A stretch of DNA of 64,000 nt from Kryptolebias marmoratus (GCF_001649575.2 NC_051441.1:8947456-9011455), one strand, 5' to 3'; positions 1 to 14,530 are shown, counted from the stretch's first letter. The notes: generated from the sequence alone by a model not told the origin. Numbers and translations are program-made.

Positions 1-41
1 ATAGAGTATTTAACTGATTGAGCAGTGTGCATACAAAAGAA

Positions 42-54
42 GGGGGGGGGGGGG
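42..54. repeat. G13 homopolymer
   Basis: Run of 13 G. Confidence 0.95.
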
Positions 55-857
55 ATCGTTAGCTAAAAGTAAAGACTGAGATCAATGAATAAAACAAGCT
101 CTAATAGTATGGTGAAACGGTTTGGTCTGCATTCATAATATATGGGCTGAGAGCCCATTAGGCACTGTTAAAACAAAATCAGATTCTGGCCAACGTCCAG
201 AACCATTAGCAGATAGGGTCAACCTGAAGACAACCTGGTAATTGACCGATTGATTTGGGAAAATTGTGGTCTCTTGGAGAAACAACAACTTTGTTAATTG
301 CATTTTTTAAAAGTGAGTGAAGGGGGATTACAGGTGTGGAGCAGAAATGACAGGGCTAAGATTGGTCTGGCAATCAGCTGGTCTGATTACTGCCATTTTA
401 TCAGTGAACATGTCCTCCCAGCTCTTAACAGAACATCAATGAAGTGCAGACTTACACAGAGCACAGGCTGAAGTGTTGGATGAGGCTGTGGGTGAACAAA
501 TACAAACAGTATTGCTTTAAAAATAATGTATGAGATGAAAAATAAGGATGAATGAAAGGTCTGAGTGGCTCAGTTAGACATGAACTCAATTCCCTAAAAT
601 CTAAAAATTCTTTGGAGTTTTAGACACAGTGATTTACTATATTACTTACTAATCAAATAATGTTTTTATTAGTGTTTTTGTATGTCTTCTCTTGATGACC
701 ATGCAAACTACTCAAACACTACAAGCCAGTCACCATTAACACAGCACTTGTTATTCTTTAGTCTTATGAGCTATATAGTGTTTTTCTTCCCTCTAACACA
801 CACAGTGCAGAATGCAATCAATGCATAGCTGGACTTGGCATCTTGTTCAATGACACT

Positions 858-1440
858 TTAAAATAATAGGTCAGACTTTTTTCGAGTGAGATTCTGTGGA
901 AAGGTTTGGACAATTACTATCTTACCTGTTGTAGATCGCTCTATTTCAGTTTGGAAAATAATGTTTATTTCCGACTGACCTGACAAGTCTAACGGTAGTT
1001 GGAGTGAGACCAAGACCAGAGTAGGTTGCTGCCATCTTAAAACAACTCCAGTATCAAAATGTTTCCAGCAATTCATATGAATGCTGTTTTGTAAACTTTT
1101 ACATTGCAGTCAATATCATATTACATTGTTATTCTAGCAGATATTTTATGACATTTTTGCTAAAAGTGCCTCAAATTGATGTTTGGCTGGTAAATAACCA
1201 TTGAATTTCATTTAAATAACTGCGTAATGTGAAACTGATGACAGTGTAAAGGTTTATGAAACAGTGTTCAAATGAATTGGTATAAAAATTTTGAGACTGA
1301 AGTGGATTTTCACAAATTCACTCCATACTTGGCCCTATTCAAACTACTTTTTAGCACATCAATCTGGTCAGAATTAAACTTTATTTTTCCAAATGGAGGT
1401 TGTTCATAGAGCTATCTATAATTTTTCCACAGATCTGAAT
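858..1440 (+). repeat. Dispersed repeat family B, copy 1
   Basis: Shares actatcttacctgttgta, gctgccat followed by ttaaaacaactc, and the end gagctatcta with the stretch at 29405-29890, in the same order. The opening resembles a common teleost repeat beginning gtagttcaaatctttt. Confidence 0.6.
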
Positions 1441-4400
1441 TTGAACAGATCTGAACTAACACTTTAACATGGGAAGCTATGGATCAGCCCTTCTCGTTGG
1501 GAGACATCTACTGTCCCTTCTGACCTACAAATGCTCCAGGCACAGAGTATACTTTTATTTTTTTATTAAAAAATTGAAAAAATATCACAGTAAAGTCTTT
1601 TCTGGGTTGAAAATACATGTATTTTTTTTTCAACAGGCATTGGCAAGAGCTTGATTTTGCTAACAACCTATTTTGTGCTGAACTGATTGGCTGAACCAGA
1701 CAAACAGATGGCTCATCACCTGCCAAGAATCTCTTTTTTTTCCACTTTCCACAGAGGCTTCTCAGATGCTTCTGTTTAACAAACCATTTGACAGATTAGG
1801 TTAATTTTGTCAGAGAAGTTGATACTTCTGTAATGGGACTTGTTTAGGCCATGTATATATACATATACTTGTTGTTGTTCATGTTTATTGGGCTGAGGGT
1901 TTCAGTGGTTTGCCTCGACTTGTCTAAAATGTATTTTCAGTCCAAATCCACAAACAGCCACAAACAATATATGGTCACAACATGTTTCAGTCATTTTACA
2001 AACTGATTTTAAGGCTTCTGGACTCATATGTCCTTGATCTCATTGTAACAAGCATGTTTGCATTATATAAAGGAGAGAGAACCCAGGTAGCAGCTAAAGA
2101 GTTACCTTGGGGAAATTTGGTCTGTCTGTGAGTAACATGGTCAGTACTCCATGCCACCTTTAAGGCTCTACCTTTCTGACCTTCTGTAGACAGAGTCTCA
2201 AACAAGGAGTTGTTGCATGGTTGATGAGGAGTGGGAGGGTGAGGTGTTGCATGTGGTAGCTTTGCCCTGCAGGTATGACTTTCGACAGTAGAAGAGACCT
2301 GCTGCTCAGTTACAGTGATGAACGACTTTGCCTACCCTCTGATAATTGCTCACTCAGGGGCAGAGAGAGGTCCATTAATCAAAATGAGCCGAGGTACTGC
2401 AGGACTCTTCCACCTACAGCATTTCTTAGCGTGGTTCAGCATTCCCCTGGGGAAGACCTGGAAGCAATGGCATTAAAGGCATCAGACTGGTCAGGGCACT
2501 GCCATTCTGCACTGTCATGACATTCTGCCTCCGCCTGGTGGTCTAACCTATTAAACAGAGCATTCATCGCGGGCAAGGCGGGCAGAGGAAGCATGTCTTC
2601 TTTAAGTTATTGACAAATGGAATAGCTTGTCAAACTAAACTTGAAGCAATCTTCTCCTTTGGGATTGCAAGATTGACTTTGTTGATGTGACAACAAAGAT
2701 ATGGGGGGAGCAGCCTTCGATATGGCTTGATAAATTGTGTGGAGGCAGTAAAAATAAAGGTCTCCGATTGATTTTTTTTTTCTATGTAATAAAATGTGTT
2801 TTGTGGATGGTGACAAAGTGTTTATATATCATAGAAGCAAAGAAACTTTGTCTGTTGATAAAGAATCGTTTTAGTCAAGGCAAGATTATCTTGTAGAAAT
2901 TTGCTCCTTTAGTTAGATTGAAGGTAATTCACTTGTATTATAATGCAGCACTAAGTTACTTTACATATAAATAATTTACACAGACACACCATCAAGCTGT
3001 GATGTCTGCAGTCCTTTTCACACATCACTTCTAAAACTGGGACTAATACACCTTTGTCGCACATCAGTGTCATGTGTGAAAGTATTGAAGCAGAATGAGG
3101 GTTGAAGTTGCTCCACTTTCGAGACACTGCTGAGCCAACAACAGAGGAAGTCACAGTGCTGAACTGACATGGATGTGTAAATTGGGGCACTGAACACCCA
3201 GTGACACTCTTGTCCTTTATCTGACTCCACTCATGTTTGTGAATAACTAAAGATGAACTGCAGCAGCTTTATGGGAACTTTTTTTTACACCAACCAGGTG
3301 TAGATGATTGTTTACATCTCCCTGTATCCTGCTTTAATCTACACAAAAGTGAACCAAATTGTAACTTTAGTGGTACAATGGTTTTTTACTGTGGTGCTAC
3401 TCTTAAAGGTACTTTTCTACTACCCTTAACAGGGGATGCTTAATGGTACCCTTGTAGTTTTAACTGTTTAGAAATCAATATTGGTTCCTTTTCAGTCAGA
3501 CTATTAGTGTGCCTTTTTGTTGTTGTTACTCTAAAATCAATGGTATATGTCTAAATGTAGTTCTTCTGTAACCCTTTTTTTCTGACTGTGTAACGTGACT
3601 TGTGACTTTGTGTTTGTTTACATTTTTATATACAAAGATCAAGCAAGTTGCTCCAAATGTATCTATGTTTCAATATCATAATTCATGAACTCAGTTTAAA
3701 GTAGATGATTTGTCACTATGTCTCATCTGTGTATCAGCTTGTACTGGACAGTAAATCACTAAGAATATCTACACTGTATCAACATATGTAACAGTCTGCT
3801 CAAATTATTATCAGTTTCTCTAGAATTAAATTGTATTTTGAGTCTGTGCCTACGGTATTTGTTATACTTAAAAATGCCTTAAGGAGTATTTTTTTCAACC
3901 ATTTTTTAATTATCAGTATGTCTGGGCTTGGCAGCATTTTGTTGATGCACTTTACAAAACCACTTTAAGGCTAGCTTTGAACTCAACCTTGGCTATTTAT
4001 CTAAATAAAACCTTAATGCATCAGAAAATAACAAAATAAAAAAACGATTCTGGTTTATCCACAAACCATTGTGGAAATAATTGCTTTAATTACGTGAACT
4101 CAGCAGATGAATCACAAACAATAAAATCTCTTTTGAAGGCCAGAAGTATAATTATTGTCATTAAGAAGAGGATGATGAGAGTAAAGGGCTTTATTAAAGT
4201 GGTTTCAAACAGAGTCAGTTTAACCTCATGAATATGCTCAATTTGGTCAAGTCAGAAGAATTTATTATGTGATTATTTTTGAAAATATCTCATTCTTTGA
4301 GTGTTCAGGTTTGAAGAAGAAAACTAAGTAATGTACCAAACTCAGAAAAAAAAAAACAATTCAGTCTCATAATCTTTATCTCTTTCCTAGTTTTACTGCC

Positions 4401-6000
4401 TATTGTACAACATACCTTAGAGGTGCACTTCTAAGGTACAATTATGTGAAGTCTAAACCCATTTCCTTTTTGCTTTGCTACAAACAGTAAATCACCATTA
4501 GATGTTACTTCACTTTATAAAGAAATGAGCTATAATAAGCTAAGACTTGCTAGAAAATCTGAAATTTTATGGTCATGCTCGACGTGAAGATGGTTGTTTA
4601 TTTGCCACTGAATTCACTATTCAGTGACAAACAAAATCTAACAAAGCTGAAAAAAACTAAATATACACACTTAACATAATTTTGAATTTTCTCAAATAAG
4701 TTTCCTTATAGACCAGGTGGAGCCTAGAAAAGTGACACTCTTCAATAACTTGTGACATAAGCAACAATTTGCTTACGTAATGGCCTTAAAGGAACATCTG
4801 TTGGTTTGTCCTTTGAGATTTTTGGTTGACATTGTCCGAAGGCTTTAACAGCAGTATCCTCCGAAGTAGTAGCCTTTGAATTGGGATTTTGCCAGCTTGA
4901 CAGATTCTGACAACATGCCAATCTCTGTCGAGCTGCAAATAAAAGCCCTGGTATTATTTTACTGGTAAGGAAGACTTTGAGCTCATTTAGAAGCTTCTCT
5001 GCACAGCAACTGCTTCCACATCTGCTTCAGCCTGAATGGGAAACAACTTGACAGCTTTTTGGCCCCTCGAGAAACATCATGCTGGCAATTGTGAAAATAA
5101 ATACCAACTTTAGATATTCTTGGAGTCACAGAGCACTGCACCTGACTTAAAATTATTATAACTTCAGTGCAGCAGTGCTATCTTGCACTGTGCAGATCTA
5201 TTTTACTGTTTAACAACACATAGATGGGTTTGGAAGAGCTCAGCAGCAAAAGCATTCTATGTGAAAGCATCACATTATTACAAATAATATAACAAATAAG
5301 ATTATTATTGTTACAATATTTATATCTTTAAATATATGTATAGTTAAAGTTTTAATGTAGAATATGGTAGTATGTACTTCTGAGGCTCATGTTGCAATAG
5401 AAGCAATATCTTGTGAGAAACATTATCATGATTGTTTAAAACAACAATAAAGATCAACAAGTATCTTGGCAAATGAAACAAAAATGTTTTTAAAAAGACA
5501 GAAAATGGACCTTGTCATAAGTAATCAAAGCACTCCACAAAGGATCAAGATAAACATCACTGATCCATACAGTGAATAAAATTACAGAGCCTGATGCATT
5601 GTCTCTGTTCAGATCCATGCACATTTTATGCTACATTTTTAGACCGAGTGAATGCAGTCAATGTGTATTTAAAAGTTTCCAATCCAAATAAGCACAGATA
5701 GTTCTGCGGGAGCAATGATTAACAAAACGATGATGTTTTAAAAATGTGACTCTCTGCCAAATCTGACCAACATTTTGGCTCATTTATTAATGTTAACCTG
5801 TTTTAGCATCTTTGAATATATTCAGTTCTGTGTTGTTTTCATTACATTGTGGGTAGTTGTTAAAATGAACTGCAGAGTAAAAGAAAAAAAAGGAGGGGGC
5901 GGGGCTATAATGTTGGAACTTGTGCTAAATTGACTGTTTTGATGAGTTTGTCATATTTATTTTGTCACGAATATTTTACTTGTCTATTACTCTGTCACTG

Positions 6001-6039
6001 TGTGTGTGTGTGTGTGTGTGTGNGGGGGGGGGGGGGGGG
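6001..6039. repeat. TG microsatellite with G16 run and one N
   Basis: TG repeats to 6022, N at 6023, then G to 6039. The N marks a place the assembler could not call. Confidence 0.95.
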
Positions 6040-9000
6040 TAGCTAGGCGTGGCCAGCTGTCCCACTGCTGCAGTTGATTAGTCTGAACACCTGTGTCTCA
6101 TTATCTACCGTTATCTACCCTGGGCTTCTCTCTGATTATTGCCAGTTTGTCAGGTTTTCTGTGTTGTGAGCAACAAATCATCCAAACTATGCTCAGGTTT
6201 GAGTCTTGTTTTCTTGGATAAAATTCCCATTAGATGTTTCCTTTCTGTTTCAGGATCCCTTTTCTACTCACCAGTCAGTCTTGCTCTGTGTCACGAAGAG
6301 GATTTGGAAGTCTCAAGTTTAGTTTCAGCTCTTTTCCATGTCTAGACATCCTTCTACCAACTCATGGATTACCTGTACGCTTGGTCAAGTTTTGATTCAA
6401 CCCAGCACACTAAATCTGTTAAATTCTGTCTGTCTGCAAAACTGCATTGTAGTGTAGGACATCGATCAGCTTTTTATGCTTTAAAGGAACAATACTTTTT
6501 TTTTTTTTAGGATGTACTATTTAACAGTTAATTATGTGTTTTGAAATCCCCCAACCAGAACAGGAATTGTACATTTTTAATCCTGAGAAAGTGAAAAATT
6601 AGACATTAACATAGTGCTTATGAATATTCTTTAAGGCGGTTTTGCAGAAAACCTGTAGTTCTTCAGACAATTTATATTGTTATTCAGACAAGATCACTTT
6701 GGATTTACTTTTATTATACCGAGTTAAAACCTGTGCCAGAAAACAGCCAATAGAAAAGATAGTAAGGTTTTTCCCTCCTTTGTAATAAAAATGTTGGACA
6801 GAATCTAAATGCCTAGATTGCTTTAAGCAAAACATTATTTCCACGTCAGCCTGCTGGTGTTAATATGTTAGCTCATTAGCCAAGTAGAGCTAGCTTGTCA
6901 AGATAATTTCTGCTGATTACCTTCACGTCGTATTGTTTATTTAGATGATGTTGTTAAAATGAATATTTAATTCTGTTGAGAGCATATTTAGGCTGTGGGG
7001 TATTTTAGAGCGTAGCTAATGAACATTTGTCCTTTCAGTTACCTTTGTTGATCATAATGTGGAATGAAAGCAGCTCTAATGGTCTGTTGGGACCAAATGC
7101 AATGAGATTGTACTGAACAGTACGACCACAAGCAAAGTTGACAAAATGGATGCAGTTTTTTTTTTTTTTTTGGTCTGGCAAAGTGAGTAGACACAAACTT
7201 TCAGGAGAGCTAACAATTAGCATCGTGCTACATCGCAAAATAGAAATCATTGTTTAAGATTCACTTGCGGGTGTTATTTGAAGTTTTTGAAAAAGTTTAA
7301 AGTGTTGCTTTTTTCACCTTGGCAAATCAAATCTTTTTACAAATGAACAGCGAGACTGATGAGCCAGCAGCGGATTCTGTGGTGTGAGATGATTCTTTTT
7401 GCCCAAAGGAGGATCCCACAAACGCTCCGTGCTGAATTTTACCATTCATATCAGCATGAGCCACATTTAATTATCTCTCCAGGCTGAGTGTGGGTATACC
7501 GGACTGGTCCGAGACTCACCCTTCCATCCCCTGCTCCCCCCCCCTTCCCCACAGTGTGCAGAAGGCAATGTTTTTAGATGGGTCCACATGGGTCCACATC
7601 ACACAGCTGGTCATTAAATGAAAATCAGTTCCTCCAATCCCATCCTCTCATACATCTACCCGTTCTAACCACAATCTGCAGGAACTCGCCTATTTCACTG
7701 CCCAGTTTATCTGCTGTGTGCGAAACTGCTGTCTTATTCTGTCCCTGTGCACCACACAGCTGTTCTAATGAGAGGCAGGAAAGGCATCCTTGGCATCAGG
7801 GATTCACATTATTGTCCCTGCATTATACTGACAATGATGGCTTATTTCTGCTTTAGTTCTGCTCATCTCAGTGGACCCGACATTAACAGAATGATCAAGA
7901 CCAACAGAGGAAACAATCAACAATGAACACCAGGATATTTTTAGAGAAATATTTGGAGCTAATGTCAGACTGCTGTGAAGGGTTTAATAATAATAATGAT
8001 AATAATAATTTTCCAGGTGTTTTCTTGGTCCATCTGTTTTACATACAGCTGTTAAGATGTAAGAAGCATGCTCTCCCTCACAGCTCAGCTCATCTGCCAG
8101 ACAGTTGCAGGAATTAATTGCGGACTTGGGGCTCGTAGTGCCACGTAGCTTCTCAGTCACTGTGGAGACAGTTACTGTGGGGCTCACCAGCACAACCGCT
8201 TTTTTAGCTGCCTCCCCCACAGAACATCTCCCAGGAACTTCCATCAGGCATGTCCATCCAGCCTTTGAACCCATTACAGCTCAATTCATTCAGCTAACAA
8301 AGACAAATCAAATCATTACCTTACAACTGTCGTCTGTTTCTTGGACAAGAGGAGGAGTTTTAAGGGCGTAATTATCTATTTCTATTTAAAATTGAGACAC
8401 AACAATAATTCTTTCAACGAAGCTTTGAGTCACTGGGTAGAAGTAGAGTGCAGACAGCTCTCTTTGACATGCCGTTCCCATGCGCTGCACATTGTGAAGT
8501 AATTTATCGATCGAACTTTTAGCTATATGCCAGCCATGCCGTGTTCCTCTCTGTCAGGCACCAGCGCCTTAACCTCATGTACAAGCTGTATTAGTCAGGA
8601 AGAGCGATGATGTGCTCAAGGTGATAACTAACTCTTCAGTGCATGAACATCTATCTTCCCTCCCTCATTCATGAGATCATGGCTCTTTGTGAAAACATGC
8701 CCTGTACTAACAATGCCTGCCAAAAACAAAGCCGTTACGTTGTTTAAAACTAATGAAGACCCAGCTGGCTGCATTGTCCTCAAGGTGTAATAAAGGACTC
8801 GGTAAAACCTCTGGTAGGCTTTGCCTTTCTTGTACAAATGAATAAACACTGATAAAGGTAAGAGAAACACTCGTTTTAACTGGGAGCCAACGTTGTTGGA
8901 AATGCTACATTACCTGCATTTGTTTAACTTCCATTTGTCAGGAAATGCATTTTTACAAAGCGAGAGCCACTTCTGACTTGTGTGCAGGAAACCTATGACC

Positions 9001-10774
9001 ATGGAAAATTAATTGTGAGTTTGATGCGTGCTATAAAGAAAAAAGATGAAATAAATATCTACAGAAAGTAATAAAAGACACTGATAGAGATGAAGAGCAG
9101 AGGTATCTGTGTATCATCAAGCAAAGCACAATGGTTATCGTTGTCAGTGGCTGTGGATTTTTTTTCTGCAACTGTACGTGCACGCACCCACACACACATA
9201 CACACACAAACACACGTAAACAAGATAAATTGATTACCACCCCTTGCTGATTGCAGTCCCCCTGTCTTCTAAATCTAAATTGCAACTCCACATACAAAAG
9301 CAGGACATGTAGCTGAAACACATTAAATCAGTCTTTTCCCACTTTCCAGCTCCTCCATGGGTGAATGAAAAACACAACCTTTTGAGAAGAAGTGAAAACC
9401 CCCAAACTGTATAATTTGCCATCTGGGTTGAAACTATCTGCATTCTATGACCGTGTATTTGTTATTATTATTATTATTTTAGCTTTGCAGAAAAATTTCA
9501 AAATGTATTTTATAGCATATGGATTGTGCTTATTGTCTTAGGCTAAAGTGGCATTCTTTTGTACATACTCTTAACTGTGGCTTCATGTATTCCCTTCACA
9601 TCCTGCAAACAATTGGACGTTATTCTGCCAGGAGCCCTATCTGTCTAATTACCCACTGACTTTACACTCCATTGATTTGAATTCCAAGCTTTTCAAATTA
9701 TACAATACACTGCACTTTAAACAAAGACAAAACTACTTAAAATTCAGAGATTAGACTCATTGAAGTATGTCAGCAGTTTTGAGAGTACATATCTGCTCAA
9801 GAATAATTTAGATCCACAGACATGAGCTCTCCATCGTTCATTCCATACCTGGCATTTGCCCCCATTTAAGTCGGCACTAAGTTTCTCACTGGATTCACCG
9901 CACCGAGTTGCCTTTTTTTTGTCACATGTACCACGACCTATTCCTCCACATGTCCTTATCCATCACTCAGGTGAGGTACTTAACATGGGAATGAATCAGA
10001 GACCTTGTCCTTAGCAGAGGCCATTATGTGTAATGGTTGTTAGCTGTTTGGAATGCATTCCCATGTTCCACTGAAATGTTCTAATTTATACCCTTGTCTG
10101 CTTTAGCAATCAGAAGTAAGTGTAACAATTCTTGGTTATTCAGTAGTGGATTTAGGAGAAGTGGCCAGCCCCATAGGAAAAAGGGGTTTTGCTAAAAAAT
10201 GTGACTTGGAACAGCTGAAACAGAAAGATGAGGTTCGTTTCAGTCCTCTCCAGTTTGCCTTGGTTGATATTTGACCAGTTGCTCCTTGAAAGTGGACTCA
10301 TCATCAACAAGAGCGTTGGCTCTGCCACAAATCTCGCTGAGCTTCATCCATTCGAGTGGCAATTTGCCTCTGTTTTTCTATTAGCGGTGCTTTAATCAGA
10401 TTGACACACAAGCTGCGTGGAGACTGTGTTCTCAGAAACATATTTTAATCCAACAGATGTCAAAGTGTTTTACACGGAAAGTAAAAGGCATGAATCACAG
10501 ATGTGGTAAAACTTTGTTAGAGGAAAAAACAAAAAAAGTGGCAGTGGTAGTTCACAAACAAGTGAGCGCTTGTAAGTGATGAATTTAAATGAATACGAGT
10601 TTACAAACCAGATACTGCAACCCACCTGAATTCTAGCATCAAGTAGAAACATCATCTACTGTATGTGTCAAATTATTATTATAAACACATTGACTTAAAA
10701 AATAAAGATAAAAAATTACAGTTTTGAGCAGATAATGTATTACAACAAAATCTTAAATTTCCCATTGGGTTGGC

Positions 10775-10960
10775 TGAGGCTCAGTGATTGCATTCAAAGT
10801 TGAAGATCAGGGATGTGTGCCAAAGCATCCTTGGGCAAAACACACTGCAAACTCCCTCTCCCTTAGACTCATCTGTGTGTGAGGTAAAAGTGTAGCGTGT
10901 GGGTGTCTGAATAAGAAACCCTAAAATACTTTGGAGATATTGGTAAAAAAGGTGACGTAA
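10775..10960 (-). repeat. Decayed teleost dispersed repeat
   Basis: Contains catccttgggcaaaacac, a gtgtgtgag block and a ctttggag end, in the order found in the common teleost repeat that is seen at 23976-24204 in the other orientation. Strongly diverged. Confidence 0.4.
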
Positions 10961-11059
10961 AGATGTGAATCATTGAGTCATGGAAATGATAGTAGATGAA
11001 ACTGCATAAATTAAGCAAAGATAAAAAAATTATTAAAGATCATCTTAGTGAATATGTAA

Positions 11060-11450
11060 ATATGAAATTAAGGGCCTAGCTTTCCTTGAAGGAATGCATA
11101 TTACACACCAACTTTCATGCCAGATTTGAAAAACAATGGAGTTGTAGTTTTGGTGAAAACATGAAAAAATTATTGTGCACAATTTCATGTGAGATAATCA
11201 TAGTATGTGCTGCAGGTAACTCTCAGCTACTACCATATTAAATTTTAGCCCAGTATCTGTAAAATTGACTGCTATATAGCCATTTTTGTGCTGGCTAATT
11301 TTGATTAGTGGTAGTGGACTAATTCACTTGGACTGACTCCAAAAAGTAATCAGACATAGATGTACATCCAGTGATTACTTTATGAATGTGTCACTAAAAT
11401 CTGTCTTGTGCTTCATGAGATATTCTGCTAACCAATAAACAGGGTTGACT
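11060..11450 (+). repeat. Inverted-terminal-repeat family A, copy 1 (decayed)
   Basis: Shares with the other copies ctcagctactaccat, ttttagcccagtatctgtaa, gactccaaaaagtaatcag and tagatgtacatccagtgatt. A second, weaker fragment follows at about 11480-11720. Confidence 0.65.
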
Positions 11451-11776
11451 AAGTAATTGAAGGTAAATCTTAAACAAAGATCTTGTGCAATCTGTTAGAA
11501 TGATTGCTGAGGATCGGTCTCCGCTACTACCACACCGAATTCTGGTAAATATATCTGTAAAACTGACTCAGCTATAATTGTTTTTTGTGTTTTTAAGGTT
11601 AAGTTTTATTAAAGTGTGACCAACATACAGACACACCAACACATACACAGGCAAAAAAATATATAATCCATCTTTGCCTTTCTGCGACAGGGCTGTAATA
11701 AAAAATATAAGTGTTGTCTTAATCAGAAGTATATACGACTAAAAAATATAAAACTAGAAGCACTCAGAGAGCGCAA

Positions 11777-12009
11777 ACCTCCGCCAAGGCCACTGGGTCA
11801 TTAAAAAAATTGTAGGATTCAGACAGTGATCCAGATCACCACCAAATTTAATCACTTGTTTTTGTGACAACCCCAACATTTCCTGAAAATTTCCTCAAAA
11901 TCTGTTCATTAGTTTATAAGTAATCTTGCTGACAGACAGAAGAACAGACAGATGGCCAGACGAACAAACCAGCCAACACGACTGGAAACATAACCTGCTT
12001 GGCGGAGGT
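11777..12009. mobile_element. Short inverted-repeat element, acctccgccaag ends
   Basis: Begins acctccgccaagg (11777-11789) and ends cttggcggaggt (11998-12009), a perfect 12-base inverted pair. Inside it reads gatccagatcaccaccaaat and ttgctgacagacag. Similar ends occur in an abundant dispersed repeat of fish. At 233 bases and without coding capacity it fits a MITE. Confidence 0.6.
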
Positions 12010-12345
12010 AACAATGTGAATGAGACTGTTAAAAATCAGGTTGGATCGAACTGTAACATGAAAATAAATGTATGTGAAGTGTGTGAGTAGAATGGGATTA
12101 CCACAATCAGGTAAACAAACAAACAAAAGTAGGTCAACAAATGTCACTTTCTAATATGAGTTTAGATATTACATGAACTGAAGTTAACTTAGTGATTCAT
12201 AACAATATTTCAGGTAGACAGATAAAAATAAATAAATAAACAAACAAACAAAATAATTGATCATGAAAAACAAACAAAACAAATTATTGGCTGATTTGGA
12301 TAAACGTGCCAAACACAGCCTCGCTGCAGGAGAACGATGTGCGCA

Positions 12346-12364
12346 CACACACACACACACACAC
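12346..12364. repeat. CA microsatellite
   Basis: Uninterrupted CA run. The reading frame across it gives only His-Thr repeats. Confidence 0.9.
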
Positions 12365-13481
12365 GTTCATGCACAGCTAAGAGCAGGAAAGCTTCCTGAG
12401 CTGCAGCAACAGTCTCCATTTCTGCTTCAGGCCGTTAATGAGTGGAGGATTCAGAAGAACACGGCTTACTGGCCAAGTATGTTGACAACCCAAACTAATG
12501 AGAGCAAACAAAATGTTTATGAACTCTTTACATGTTTACTGCTGGTAATGAACAATGGATCGTTTGTGAATGCTTTACAGATTATTTATGAAGTTGTAAA
12601 AAAAAGGCTGACAAAATCTCAAATGAGCTATTAGTAGTGAGTAAATTTAAATAGTTCTTCAAGTATTTTAATGTCTAATTACATCAGACTTTTTGATCAG
12701 TTAAGACGTGCACTCACTGCTAACAAGACGTGACTGTAAAAACGTCGAGAATTAGGATTAAAACTGATTGCTATGATCATAGGATCATCAGTATTTAAAA
12801 ACATACAGTATTAGACAAAGAATCAATTTACAAGAAAAAAAAGATAAAATATAGTTTTTATTGAAAAAACAAAGAATCTGCCAAACAAAAAAAGTTGCCT
12901 GTCTCATCCTGAGATTCTGATTTATTTGAAACTCATTTGCAAATTTTCTAAACAACATTATTCCAGTTTTATTTTTTCTAAACATGTAATCATTCAGAAT
13001 GTGAGCGTTCTGAAATTAGATGTGTGTAGAATCCTTTTGTGTTGAATCCAGGACATCAGTTGTGTTTGTGCAGTCTGTAATATTTTCTGAGTCATTCTCA
13101 GAAGTTTTATTAGTTTGTAAACACAGTAAACCTTTACCTTTAAAACAGTCGAAGAGTAAGGGAAAAGAAAACAACGGGGGGAGGGGGACTTTTTTTACAT
13201 GAGAAAAATAAATATCTTTATGCCTCATATTTTCACAAAGGCCTGATGAAATATTTTTGCATGCAAAGTGCTCCTTCCCTTTAGCTTTGTTTTTTTCCAC
13301 TCCATGGACTTACTAGATCAATACAATGCTGTTGCAATTATTACCATCAGCAACCATTTGGAATGATTGGATTTGCTCCAAAGGCTGAAAAATAGACTTA
13401 GGCTGCATCATATGGTTGACTTTGCACTGCTGTAAATCCGTAATTGGATAAATTGCGGGCTAAGAAAGCCATTTCCCTGTA

Positions 13482-13493
13482 GGGGGGGGGGGG
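13482..13493. repeat. G12 homopolymer
   Basis: Run of 12 G. Confidence 0.95.
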
Positions 13494-13691
13494 AATAAAA
13501 CAAGGAAAATGTGCCCATGTCAGTTCAGGTTTTTCTCCTCCCAAAAATCATTACTGCATGAAATAGCTCTTATAACTCTGGGCACCTGCATAAAATAATA
13601 GCAGGATTATAAGAACAAAGTCTTTGTCTCATGTGGAACTAATAAATGTATCATTTAAAATGCTAAAACGCACAAAATTAAACACCATAAT

Positions 13692-14530
13692 TCCCTAAAA
13701 GAATGCACATCATCATATAGATAAACGAAGATCATCTAATGCTGAGAATCAATGGAGTTGTAGCCTTTTTAGTTAAAACTTGAAAATAACCTTATGTGTC
13801 ATCTCAGGTGACCTTGGGATATTTTGTGCGATCTTGCATAAGCTGTGAGTGTGTGTAAGTGTGTGTTCTGAATGACTCTCAGCTACTACCACACCAGGTT
13901 TCATCTCAGTGTCTGTACTGAGGTATCACCATTTCTGTTCGGACTAAGATTGATTACCTGGGCGGGCATCTTGAATTGGGTTGACTCCAAAAGGTAATCA
14001 GTTGTAGATGTACATCCCACAATTACTGCCATGGCAAAAAGTTCAGGGAGACAGGAAGACCCAGCTTGTTGATTTTTATCAATTCGTTAGAAAGAAATGT
14101 CAAACAGAAAATCCCAGGGATGAGACAGTTCCAAGTAGCAGAATCTTTCTAATCTAAGGTTGTAAGAAAGTTTCTTTTTGAACAAACCTGAACAGTAAGC
14201 CACCATTCTCGCCATAAGAGGAAAGCCATTTCAGTTAGAGGACAGCACGACCTAACATGTGCAATACATGACAATGTTGCTGCCTCCTAATGAAGACTTC
14301 CCAGAAGACCTATCAATAAATTTTATTGTGTTATGACAGTTCCTTTTTGGGAGTTTATTGAAAATCCATCCAGTGGTTCATGAGATGTTTTGCTAACATG
14401 CAACCAGGGTTGGCTCCAACAGTTAATGCCAAAGGTTAAAGCGCAGATGTTGCACAATAAGTTGGGCAAAAACAAACACAAACGCAAAATTATCACTGCA
14501 TCACCTTTGTGCCTTCGGCAGCAGGTGATA
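13692..14530 (+). repeat. Family A copy 2, split by an insertion
   Basis: The left part (13692 to about 14037) has gaatcaatggagttgtagcc, ctcagctactaccacacc and ttgactccaaaaggtaatca. The right part (about 14345-14530) has atccatccagtggttcatga and ends gccttcggcagcaggtgata. About 300 unrelated bases lie between. Confidence 0.6.

Noticed and set aside
8105..8371. 88-codon plus-strand frame and overlapping 96-codon minus-strand frame
   Set aside because: No recognised family, no convincing splice borders, and the minus-strand frame ends in Tyr runs encoded by an AAT microsatellite.
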